From DASQHM01 sp035632095 (GTDB lineage Bacteria; Pseudomonadota; Alphaproteobacteria; Ferrovibrionales; Ferrovibrionaceae), in assembly GCA_035632095.1 (NCBI GenBank), contig DASQHM010000042.1, positions 1 through 27,836 on the forward strand: a stretch of DNA of 27,836 nt, in the 5' to 3' direction. Made by a program: the position numbers and the translations under genes. Below the pieces are notes generated by a model, which worked only from the letters and a program-made list of their open reading frames with translations, was not told where the DNA came from and searched no databases. This document shows positions 15,264 through 22,010 of this stretch, piece after piece (position 1 is the first letter of the stretch; each line of letters starts with the position of its first letter).

Positions 15264-15283
15264 ACCCCGGCCCCTGCCGGGGT
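15264..15283. other. GC-rich hairpin in divergent intergenic region
   Basis: ACCCCGG (15264-15270) and CCGGGGT (15277-15283) form a 7-bp stem with a six-base loop. It lies 14 bp upstream of the DUF2007 ATG and just before the -35 of the rightward promoter. It has no T-tract, so it is not a clear terminator; its role is unknown. Confidence 0.45.
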
Positions 15284-15287
15284 CCCC

Positions 15288-15315
15288 TTGACCCGATTGT
15301 GCGGGGCACTATGCT
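15288..15315 (+). promoter_or_regulatory. Candidate sigma-70-type promoter for polyprenyl diphosphate synthase gene
   Basis: TTGACC (15288-15293), 16-bp spacer, TATGCT (15310-15315). Transcription would start near 15322 and leave a leader of about 37 bases before the GTG start codon. Good match on both hexamers. Confidence 0.55.
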
Positions 15316-15358
15316 CCCTGCAAAGCCCGCGTGAGGCAATACTGACAGGGAGCGTTAC

Positions 15359-16378
15359 GTGGCTGTCGTCGTCTCGCTGGAAGGCCGCGCGGCCGTCCGC
15401 AAGCCTAGTCTCGATGCGTTGCACCGCCTGGTCCGCGACGACCTGGCGCAGGTGAACCGCATCATTCTCGACCGCATGTCGAGCAAGGTCGAGCTCATTC
15501 CCGAGCTTGCAGGTCACATCATCGCATCCGGCGGCAAGCGCCTCAGGCCGATGCTCACCTTGGCGGCGGCGCGCATGTGCGGCTACCCGGGCGACCGCCA
15601 CCTCGAACTGGCGGCGTGCGTCGAATTCATCCACACGGCGACCCTGCTGCATGACGACGTGGTCGACGAAAGCGATCTGCGGCGCGGCAGCGCCACTGCC
15701 AATGTCGTGTGGGGCAATCAGGCGTCGGTCCTGGTCGGCGATTTTCTGTTCACTCGCGCATTCCAGCTTATGGTGGCGGACGGCTCGCTCGAGGTCTTGC
15801 GCATTCTCGCCAACGCGTCCGCCGTGATTGCCGAAGGCGAGGTGATGCAGCTGGTCACGTCGAACGATACCGCGACCTCGGAAGACGCCTACTTGGACGT
15901 CATCGCGTCGAAGACCGCGGCCCTGTTCGCCGCGGCGTGCCGGGTCGGCGCCGTCGTCGCGGACCGGCCGAAGGTCGAGGCGGAAGCGCTGGAGGGCTTC
16001 GGCCGCAATCTCGGCATCGCCTTCCAGCTCGTGGATGATGCGCTCGACTATTCCGCGCGCCAGGCGACGCTCGGCAAGAGCATCGGCGACGACTTCAAGG
16101 AGGGAAAGATCACGCTTCCCGTGGTGCTGGCCTATCGCCGGGGCGACGAGACCGAGCGCTTCTTCTGGCGGCGGACGCTCGAAATCCTCGACCAGAAGGA
16201 CAGCGACCTAGCGGAAGCCCAGGCGCTGATGGAGAAGCATGGCGCGCTCCGCGACACCATCGAGCGGGCGCGCCACTACGGCGCCAAGGCGCGCGATGCG
16301 CTGGCGCTGTTCCCCGAAAGCGAAATCAAGCAGGCGCTTTCCGAAGCCATCGAGTTCTGCATCGAGCGCGCCTATTAG
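15359..16378 (+). CDS. ispB: Long-chain all-trans polyprenyl diphosphate synthase (octa/decaprenyl type)
   Basis: Condenses isopentenyl diphosphate onto an allylic primer to make the ubiquinone side chain. The protein is 339 residues and starts at GTG (VAVVVSLEG) with AGGGAG just upstream. The primer/IPP-binding GGKRLRPML lies near residue 60. The first Asp-rich motif is DDVVD (99-103) and the second is DDALD (226-230), each in the expected context. The small or bulky residues before the first motif that set chain length (FIHTATLLH) suggest a long-chain enzyme; in alphaproteobacteria the product is usually decaprenyl diphosphate. Monocistronic here, with the tRNA-Pro gene 75 bp downstream. 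Confidence 0.93.
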   Translation: MAVVVSLEGRAAVRKPSLDALHRLVRDDLAQVNRIILDRMSSKVELIPELAGHIIASGGKRLRPMLTLAAARMCGYPGDRHLELAACVEFIHTATLLHDDVVDESDLRRGSATANVVWGNQASVLVGDFLFTRAFQLMVADGSLEVLRILANASAVIAEGEVMQLVTSNDTATSEDAYLDVIASKTAALFAAACRVGAVVADRPKVEAEALEGFGRNLGIAFQLVDDALDYSARQATLGKSIGDDFKEGKITLPVVLAYRRGDETERFFWRRTLEILDQKDSDLAEAQALMEKHGALRDTIERARHYGAKARDALALFPESEIKQALSEAIEFCIERAY

Positions 16379-16409
16379 ACCGGCCGGCGGCGGCAGCCGG
16401 AAGACGCGG

Positions 16410-16438
16410 TTGCGGCGGCCGGCCCGAGACGGTATACA
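16410..16438 (+). promoter_or_regulatory. Candidate sigma-70 promoter for tRNA-Pro
   Basis: TTGCGG (16410-16415), 17-bp spacer, TATACA (16433-16438). The predicted start near 16445 lies about nine bases before the mature tRNA 5' end, as expected for a stable RNA gene. This implies independent transcription from the upstream synthase gene. Confidence 0.6.
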
Positions 16439-16453
16439 GGCCGCCGCCATCGA

Positions 16454-16530
16454 CGGAGTGTAGCTCAGCCTGGTAGAGCACTAGCTTCGGGAGCTAGGGG
16501 CCGGTGGTTCGAATCCACTCACTCCGACCA
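16454..16530 (+). tRNA. tRNA-Pro, anticodon CGG, CCA encoded
   Basis: A complete cloverleaf is visible. Acceptor CGGAGTG (16454-16460) pairs with CACTCCG (16520-16526), followed by discriminator A and CCA. The D arm GCTC-AGCCTGGTA-GAGC has a 4-bp stem and a nine-base loop. The anticodon stem CTAGC/GCTAG encloses TTCGGGA, anticodon CGG, reading the proline codon CCG. The T arm GGTGG/CCACT has the TTCGAAT loop and one G-U pair. The C at position 1 is typical of bacterial tRNA-Pro. The 3' end is only 25 bp from the stop codon of the convergent epmA. Confidence 0.97.
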
Positions 16531-16555
16531 GCCTTTTGAGCGGCGACGCAACGCC

Positions 16556-17602
16556 TCAACCGCCCGCCACCGGGGCCCACAGCACGTCCTCGATGCTTCT
16601 GGCCCCCGTCGCCAGCATGACCAGCCGGTCGAAGCCGAGCGCTATGCCGGCGCTTTCCGGCAACCCGGATTGGAGCGCGGCGAGAAAGTCCTCGTCGATC
16701 GGATACTCGATGCCGTACAGCCGCCGCTTGAGCGCCTGATCCCGGAGGAAGCGGCGGCGCTGTTCGTGCGCATCGGTCAATTCGCCAAAGGCGTTCGCGA
16801 GTTCAAGGCCACAGACGTAGAGCTCGAATCGCTCGGCCAAGCGGGGATCCTCGGGGCTGGGCCGCGACAGCGCTGCCATGTGCACGGGATAGTCGATCAC
16901 CGCCGTCGGATGCGGGCTGCCGATTTTGGGCTCGATGCGCTCAAGAAAGACGCGAAAGAACACGTCATCCCAAGTGTCGGCCGATGTGGTGCGAACACCC
17001 GCTTGCGCGGCGAGATCGCGGAACCGGTTCGCATTCGGCGTGCCATCCGCATCGATCGTTGCCAACAGATCGAGACCGGCATGTTTGCGAAACGCCTCGG
17101 CGACGCTCATCACCTCGATCGGCCCGGAATCCGCAGCCCGGCCCTGCCAGCGAAATCCGGCGCTGCCGGCGGCGCTCAGCGCCGCGCCAAGCACGTGCCG
17201 GCAATCCTCGATCAAGTCTCGGTAGCCGGCGCCCGGGCGGTACCACTCCAGCATGGTGAACTCGGGATGATGGGTGGCCGAGCGCTCGCCGTTCCGCCAT
17301 ACGCGGGCCAATTGAAAGATCGGCCCGGCGCCCGCCGCCAGCAGCTTTTTCATGGCGAATTCCGGCGAGGTGTGCAGGTAAAGCGCCCGAGCCTCGGCAC
17401 CCGGCGTTTCCAGCTCGGTCGCGAAGGCCCGCAGATGCGGCTCCATGCCCGGCGAGACCTGCAGGGCGGGCGTTTCGACCTCGGCGAATCCGGCCGCGCG
17501 GAACCATGCGCGAAGCGCTTCGGCAATGCGCTGGCGCGCTTCGAGATAGGGACGCCGGCGGGCCAGGGCTTGCGGCGTCCACCAAGTCTCACTCGAGGCC
17601 AT
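16556..17602 (-). CDS. epmA: EpmA (PoxA/GenX), EF-P lysyl ligase
   Basis: Class II lysyl-tRNA-synthetase paralogue that attaches (beta-)lysine to a conserved lysine of elongation factor P instead of tRNA. The 348 residues lack the N-terminal anticodon-binding OB fold of LysRS and begin directly at the catalytic core, as in EpmA. Motif 2 is recognisable (RVWRNGE...HHPEFTMLEWYRPG) and motif 3 is GIALGFDRLVML. The SPEFAMKKLL segment also fits. Divergent from efp (109-bp gap), which supports EF-P as substrate. The lysine 2,3-aminomutase EpmB that makes beta-lysine is not in this window. Confidence 0.94.
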   Translation of the reverse strand: MASSETWWTPQALARRRPYLEARQRIAEALRAWFRAAGFAEVETPALQVSPGMEPHLRAFATELETPGAEARALYLHTSPEFAMKKLLAAGAGPIFQLARVWRNGERSATHHPEFTMLEWYRPGAGYRDLIEDCRHVLGAALSAAGSAGFRWQGRAADSGPIEVMSVAEAFRKHAGLDLLATIDADGTPNANRFRDLAAQAGVRTTSADTWDDVFFRVFLERIEPKIGSPHPTAVIDYPVHMAALSRPSPEDPRLAERFELYVCGLELANAFGELTDAHEQRRRFLRDQALKRRLYGIEYPIDEDFLAALQSGLPESAGIALGFDRLVMLATGARSIEDVLWAPVAGG

Positions 17603-17643
17603 CGTTTCGCTCGAAATGCTGGAAAATCCGCCGTTTTCCGGCG

Positions 17644-17672
17644 TTGTGGCCCAAGGGTCGGCCTGCTAGTGT
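17644..17672 (+). promoter_or_regulatory. Candidate promoter for efp
   Basis: TTGTGG (17644-17649), 17-bp spacer, TAGTGT (17667-17672), with a predicted start near 17679 and a leader of about 33 bases. An imperfect hairpin (GGAAAA 17621-17626 with TTTTCC 17634-17639) lies just upstream, within the short epmA-efp divergent region. Confidence 0.4.
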
Positions 17673-17711
17673 ACCGGCCGTTTTGCAGCACCATAAGGCA
17701 CAGCCTGATCC

Positions 17712-18278
17712 ATGAAAGTCAACGCGAGCGCGCTACGCCCAGGCAACGTGGTGGAACATTTGAACCGTCTATGGGTGGTGGCGAAGGCACAGAACGTGAC
17801 GCCCGGCAAAGGCGGCGCTTTCATGCAGGCGGAGTTGCGCGACATCCGGGCGGGCACCAAGCGAGACGAGCGCTTCCGCTCGACCGAGCAGGTGGAGCGC
17901 GTGACCCTCGACGACCGCGAGTACCAATATCTCTACAAGGACGGCGACGCCTACGCCTTCATGGACACGGAGACGTTCGAACAGATCACCGTGCCGGCGG
18001 AAGTGATCGGCGAGCCTGCGGTGTTCCTGCAAGAAGGCATGAAGTGCAACATCCGCACCTTCGAAGGCACGCCCTTGGTGGTCGAGATGCCGCAGACCGT
18101 GGTCATGGAAGTCGTCGAAGCCGATCCGGTGGTGCGCGCGCAGACCGCGGCGTCGTCCTATAAGCCGGCGAAACTCGAAAACGGCGTCCGGGTCATGGTG
18201 CCGCCGCATATCGCCTCCGGCACCAAGATCGTGATCAATATCGCCGAGGGCACCTACCTCGAGCGCTACAAGGGTTGA
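17712..18278 (+). CDS. efp: Translation elongation factor P
   Basis: EF-P binds between the ribosomal P and E sites and relieves stalling at consecutive prolines. The 188-residue protein has the usual three beta-barrel domains. Domain I carries the modification loop VTPGKGGAF with Lys33 at the tip, equivalent to the lysine modified by EpmA in E. coli. Domain III ends GTKIVINIAEGTYLERYKG. Neighbouring epmA and tRNA-Pro make this a functional block. The 3' end overlaps the convergent DMT transporter gene by 13 bp. Identity is certain; the modification state is inferred. Confidence 0.97.
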   Translation: MKVNASALRPGNVVEHLNRLWVVAKAQNVTPGKGGAFMQAELRDIRAGTKRDERFRSTEQVERVTLDDREYQYLYKDGDAYAFMDTETFEQITVPAEVIGEPAVFLQEGMKCNIRTFEGTPLVVEMPQTVVMEVVEADPVVRAQTAASSYKPAKLENGVRVMVPPHIASGTKIVINIAEGTYLERYKG

Positions 18279-19201
18279 GCGGGCCAGGACTCCGCAGCCT
18301 GCCCGGAACGGCGCGTGTTGAGCGCCTCGCGATGCAGAATGTAAAGTCCGCTCGCGATCACCACGCCGACCCCGGCGAAGGTGAGCGCATCGGGGAAATC
18401 GCCCCAGACGAACCAGCCGATCAGCGTACCCCATAGGATCATCACGTAGTCGAAGGGCGCCACCACCGATACGGGCGCCAGGCGATAGGCTTGCGTCAGG
18501 CAAAGCTGCGCCAAGCCGCCGATGATCCCGACGCCGGCGAGCAGAAACGCGTCCAAGGGTCCGGGCGAGACCCAGACGAACGGCATGGCGATCCCGCTGC
18601 AGAGCGTCGAGAACAGGCTGAAATAAAACACGATGGCGCCGGCGCTTTCCGTGGTGGAGAGCTTGCGGATTTGGATCATGGCCAGGGCGTAGAGGAACGT
18701 CGCCCCGAGCGCGATCAGCGCCGGCGGCGAGACCGCCCCCTGGCCCGGCCGGATCATCAGCATCACGCCGGCGAAGCCGACGATCACCGCGCCCCAGCGG
18801 TGCAGCCCCACCTTTTCCGCCAATAGCCAGACCGACAAGGCCGCCATGAAGATCGGCGCGCCGAAGCCGATGGCGATCGCGTCCGCAAGCGGCATGGCGC
18901 CATAGGCGTAGAAGAAGCCCAGAAGCGACGCGAAGCCGATGGACGAGCGCCAGAAATGCCCGCGGAGCCGCTTGGTCTTGAGCTCGGCGAGGCCGCGCCC
19001 GTTCAGGGCGATCAAAGCGGCGGCGACGGCAAGCGCGCCCACGCTGCGGCAAAAGGCGATCTGCACGGTCGGAAAGCCGGCCGACAGCCATTTCACCATG
19101 CCCTCCATCACCGCGAAGATGACGTCGCCCAGCAGCACGAAGGCGATGCCGTTGAGCGTTGCGCGTCGGGACACCTCGGGTGCCGGAACTGCGATGGTCA
19201 T
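18266..19201 (-). CDS. DMT-superfamily (EamA) transporter
   Basis: Inner-membrane carrier of 311 residues with about ten hydrophobic segments in two EamA repeats. The N-terminal repeat begins GIAFVLLGDVIFAVMEGMVKW and the second repeat begins near residue 165 with LIALGATFLYALAMIQIRK. These proteins mostly export amino acids, metabolites or drugs; the substrate cannot be told. The start ATG has no strong ribosome site. It lies just downstream of the terminator-like hairpin that follows the first binding-protein gene. Its stop overlaps the efp 3' end. Confidence 0.92.
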   Translation of the reverse strand: MTIAVPAPEVSRRATLNGIAFVLLGDVIFAVMEGMVKWLSAGFPTVQIAFCRSVGALAVAAALIALNGRGLAELKTKRLRGHFWRSSIGFASLLGFFYAYGAMPLADAIAIGFGAPIFMAALSVWLLAEKVGLHRWGAVIVGFAGVMLMIRPGQGAVSPPALIALGATFLYALAMIQIRKLSTTESAGAIVFYFSLFSTLCSGIAMPFVWVSPGPLDAFLLAGVGIIGGLAQLCLTQAYRLAPVSVVAPFDYVMILWGTLIGWFVWGDFPDALTFAGVGVVIASGLYILHREALNTRRSGQAAESWPAQPL

Positions 19202-19226
19202 GGAGACTGCCCGCGAAATAAGACGA

Positions 19227-19246
19227 CCCGGCTCAAGCGAGCCGGG
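19227..19246 (-). terminator. Rho-independent terminator after binding-protein gene 1
   Basis: CCCGGCTC (19227-19234), loop AAGC, GAGCCGGG (19239-19246) make a perfect 8-bp stem. Read leftward it is followed by TCGTCTTATTT, moderately T-rich. It lies 24 bp after the stop codon of the binding-protein gene at 19271 and 26 bp before the transporter ATG. Confidence 0.65.
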
Positions 19247-19270
19247 CCGGTGCGCTGAAGCGGGATGTTA

Positions 19271-20464
19271 TCAGAACGACAGCGGATCGGTCACTCGCAC
19301 CCAGCGTCCCTGATGCACCACGAACAGCATGGATTGCATGGTGCTGAGGTGCTTCGTCGGCGAGAAGCTTTGCTCCGGCCCGCCGAAGATATCGCGATAG
19401 CCGTTGATGCTCTCCAGCGCCTGCACCAGACTCTTGGTCGTCAGATCGGGGCCGGCGCGGTCGAGGGCAAAGACGACGAAGTCCATGAACACATAGCCGA
19501 GCGCCGAAGCAATGGTCGGATCGGTGCCGTATTTCGCCTTGTAGGCGTCCATCCACGCCAGCACCTGCGGCGACGCGTTGTCGCGGTAGGGCGGGTTGAT
19601 CTGGCCCATAGTGTAATAGCCTTCGGTGACGCCGCCCTGGGCGCCGGACACGGCGAGATCGTAGCTGGCCGAGGTTCCGATCATCTCGACATTCCAACCC
19701 ATCTTGCGGGTTGCGGCGTAAGGGATGATCGAATCCCTGACGATGGAACCCATGGCGATCAGATCGCAACCGGCGGCGCGAAGTTTGGTGAGCTGGGAGG
19801 TGAAATCCGTATCCGTCGGCTTGTCGGTCGCCGTCTCCACTAGCGGCTTGTTCAGCGCCTTGAGTTCGTCCTGCACGCCCTCGAGGATTTCCTTGCCGAA
19901 GTCCGTATCCTGATAGAACACGCAGACCTTGCTGCGGTTGTTCTGCGCCATCAGATACTTCACGCCGGCGCGGATTTGGTGGTAGTACGGCGCGGCCGCC
20001 GAGAATTTCAGCGGATGGAACGGCTCGTACATTTGCCGCGCCGCCGAAACGGGAAACAGGTTCGGGACGCCTGCCGCGAACAGCTCCGGCATCACAGCGT
20101 TGTTCATGGGCGTGCCGGCGCCGCCGACGATGGCGAACACATGATCGAGGTTCACCAGCTTGTTGACGGCCTGGACCGCCTTCGGCACCTGGTATTGCGT
20201 ATCCTCGATGACGAGGCGGATTCTGCGGCCGTATATGCCGCCGGCGGCATTCACCTCGTCGGCGCGAAGCCGGAACGAATTTGTCGTGCCCACCCCGAAG
20301 GTGGCACCCGGCCCGCTAAGGTCGGTGTGCACGCCGAACAGAATCTCGGTGCGGCTCACGCCTTGAGTCTTCCAGACGACCTTGTCGGCCGCGGTGGCCG
20401 GCACTGCCGCGAGTGCCGCAGCAGCCAAGGAAACGGCAACGATTGCCGCACGCGCCTTATGCAT
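19271..20464 (-). CDS. Branched-chain-amino-acid-type ABC transporter substrate-binding protein (paralogue 1)
   Basis: Periplasmic binding protein of the LivK/HAAT family (Peripla_BP_6 fold), 397 residues. The chosen ATG has an excellent GGGAGG site six bases upstream. The signal peptide is MHKARAAIVAVSLA... ending ATA at about residue 25. Family features are FGVHTDLSGPGATFG, IRLVIEDTQYQVPKAVQAV, FYQDTDFGKE and GYYTMGQINPPY. It is the most divergent of the three paralogues here: it lacks the shared C-terminal HQGANSSFVA segment, replacing it with HLSTMQSMLFV, and has ATFG where the others have AASYG or AASFG. The ligand pocket probably differs. It follows paralogue 2 after a 110-bp gap containing a strong hairpin. 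The ligand is unknown. Confidence 0.93.
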   Translation of the reverse strand: MHKARAAIVAVSLAAAALAAVPATAADKVVWKTQGVSRTEILFGVHTDLSGPGATFGVGTTNSFRLRADEVNAAGGIYGRRIRLVIEDTQYQVPKAVQAVNKLVNLDHVFAIVGGAGTPMNNAVMPELFAAGVPNLFPVSAARQMYEPFHPLKFSAAAPYYHQIRAGVKYLMAQNNRSKVCVFYQDTDFGKEILEGVQDELKALNKPLVETATDKPTDTDFTSQLTKLRAAGCDLIAMGSIVRDSIIPYAATRKMGWNVEMIGTSASYDLAVSGAQGGVTEGYYTMGQINPPYRDNASPQVLAWMDAYKAKYGTDPTIASALGYVFMDFVVFALDRAGPDLTTKSLVQALESINGYRDIFGGPEQSFSPTKHLSTMQSMLFVVHQGRWVRVTDPLSF

Positions 20465-20523
20465 GGCGATCCTCCCGGACATTCCACACACGTCGAACAC
20501 CGGACGCTCGGCTGTTTCGGCAA

Positions 20524-20556
20524 CGGCAGGGCGGCCGCAGACCAGCCGCCCTGCCG
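20524..20556 (-). terminator. Strong hairpin between tandem binding-protein genes (terminator or processing/stability element)
   Basis: CGGCAGGGCGGC (20524-20535) pairs perfectly with GCCGCCCTGCCG (20545-20556), a 12-bp GC-rich stem with a nine-base loop. It lies 18 bp after the stop of paralogue 2. Read leftward it is followed by TTGCCGAAAC, which is not a real T-tract. It may be a partial terminator or a 3' mRNA-protecting element that lowers expression of the next gene. The hairpin itself is certain; its role is not. Confidence 0.55.
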
Positions 20557-20574
20557 CGCGCCTAGCTTACGCGA

Positions 20575-21774
20575 TCAATAGATCACCGGGTCGGTGACCC
20601 GCGTCCAGCGTCCGCTCTTCACTTGGGCGACGAACGAGGAATTGGCGCCTTGGTGCTTCGTCGCACTGTAGCTTTGCGTCGGGCCGCCGAAGATATCCCG
20701 ATAGCCGTCGATCGACTCCAAAGCCTTGATGAAGCTGTCGGTCGTCAGGTTGGTCCCCGCACGGTCGAGAGCGATGACGGTCAAGTCCATCGCCACGTAG
20801 CCATAAACGGCGCCGATGTTCGGATCCTGGTTGAACTTAGCCTTGTAGCGATCGAACCAGTTGGCGACCGTCGGCGAAGCGGTGTCGCGGTAGACCTGCT
20901 CGGTCAGGCCCATGGCGTAGAAGCCTTCGGTGACGCCGCCCGGCACGCCGGCGACGATCTGGTCGTAGGTCGCCGCGGAGCCGAGGAAGTCCACGTCGGT
21001 CCAGCCGGTCTTGCGTGCCGTCGAATACGGAATGATCGTGTCGCGCACGATCGTGCCCATGCCGACGAGGTCGCATTTGGCGGCGCGGAGCTTGGTGATC
21101 TGGGGCGTGAAATCCTGGTCCGTCGGCTTGTGGGTCACGGATTCGACGAGCGGAATCTTCATCGCCGCCGCCTGGTCGCGCATGCCCTCGTACACCTCCT
21201 TACCGAAGTCGGTGTCCTGATACATCATGCAGATCGACTTCTTGCCCTTGTGTTCGACCATCCACTTCAGGCCGGAGCGCATTTCGTCGTAGTAGGACGC
21301 GGCGCCGTAGAACTTGAGGCGGTTGAAGGGCAGATACATCTGCCGCGCGGCCGAAAGCGGGAACAGGTTCGGCACGTTCTCCTTAAACTGGTCGTCGAAC
21401 ACCGCCATGTTCATCGGCGTCCCGAGCGGGGCCACCATGGCGAAGATGTGGTCGCGGTGCAGCAGCTTGTTGACTGCCTGCACGGCGCGCGGCACCTGGT
21501 ATTGGTTGTCCTCGATGATGACGTGGATCTTGCGGCCGTGAATGCCGCCGGCCTCGTTCACTTCGTCTGCCCGCATGCGGACCGCGTTGGCGGACGACAC
21601 GCCGTAGGACGCGGCGACGCCGGAAAGGTCGGTATGCATGCCAAGCACGATTTCGGTCTTGGTCACGCCGTGCACGCTCATGGCATCGGCGGCGTTTGCG
21701 GTGGCCATGCCCCCGGCCAAACCCACGCCGAATCCAAGGCCAAGTGCGCAGGCTGACAGCCACGACTTGCTCAT
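20575..21774 (-). CDS. Branched-chain-amino-acid-type ABC transporter substrate-binding protein (paralogue 2)
   Basis: LivK/HAAT-type periplasmic binding protein, 399 residues. Two ATGs are adjacent (21777 and 21774); I prefer the second because GGGAGG then has better spacing. The signal peptide ends ATANA at about residue 28. Core features are VLGMHTDLSGVAASYG, QYQVPRAVQAVNKLL, QDTDFGKEVYEG, HKPTDQDF and the C-terminal HQGANSSFVAQVKSGRWTRV. By eye it is most similar to paralogue 3 beyond the ABC-F gene. First gene of a two-gene unit with paralogue 1. A candidate regulated promoter lies upstream (21841-21874). Ligand unknown; family members bind amino acids, amides, aromatic acids or other small organics. 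Confidence 0.94.
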   Translation of the reverse strand: MSKSWLSACALGLGFGVGLAGGMATANAADAMSVHGVTKTEIVLGMHTDLSGVAASYGVSSANAVRMRADEVNEAGGIHGRKIHVIIEDNQYQVPRAVQAVNKLLHRDHIFAMVAPLGTPMNMAVFDDQFKENVPNLFPLSAARQMYLPFNRLKFYGAASYYDEMRSGLKWMVEHKGKKSICMMYQDTDFGKEVYEGMRDQAAAMKIPLVESVTHKPTDQDFTPQITKLRAAKCDLVGMGTIVRDTIIPYSTARKTGWTDVDFLGSAATYDQIVAGVPGGVTEGFYAMGLTEQVYRDTASPTVANWFDRYKAKFNQDPNIGAVYGYVAMDLTVIALDRAGTNLTTDSFIKALESIDGYRDIFGGPTQSYSATKHQGANSSFVAQVKSGRWTRVTDPVIY

Positions 21775-21840
21775 CATTTCCTCCCTGGTTGACGGCGCCG
21801 CAGACCTCCCAACGTCCCTCGAGCGGCGCCTGATCGCATC

Positions 21841-21874
21841 ACTATACAGGCTGCGCCAAATCCCGATGACGGGA
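21841..21874 (-). promoter_or_regulatory. Candidate regulated promoter and operator for binding-protein genes 2 and 1
   Basis: A near-consensus -10 TATAGT (21841-21846 on the minus strand) lies about 67 bp upstream of the start codon. No good -35 sits 17 bp upstream; instead the inverted repeat TCCCG-ATGA-CGGGA (21861-21874) covers that place. A weak -35 overlapped by a dyad suggests control by a regulator, either an activator or a repressor. The regulator gene is not identifiable in this window. Confidence 0.4.
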
Positions 21875-21888
21875 AATTTGCCACTTCC

Positions 21889-21917
21889 TTGAAAGGCGGC
21901 CGTTTTCGGCTTAGCTT
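21889..21917 (+). promoter_or_regulatory. Candidate promoter for the ABC-F gene
   Basis: TTGAAA (21889-21894), 17-bp spacer, TAGCTT (21912-21917). The -35 is good and the -10 is moderate. It would start near 21924, leaving a leader of about 87 bases before the preferred ATG at 22011. Confidence 0.35.
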
Positions 21918-22010
21918 TGATCTGAAAGCGTTTTCAACAGGATGTGGTCGCAATGGATTTCCACCCGAAAGCAACACCAACGCGCCTTGGCATCGGGGAA
22001 ATCCATATTC

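Noticed and set aside
16379..16409. GC-rich inverted repeats after the polyprenyl synthase gene as a terminator
   Set aside because: The possible CCGGC/GCCGG stem is short and lacks a T-tract, so I do not call it.
16454..16530. tRNA-Pro as an integration site for a mobile element
   Set aside because: No integrase, no repeat of the tRNA 3' end and no foreign-looking genes follow; the neighbour is epmA.
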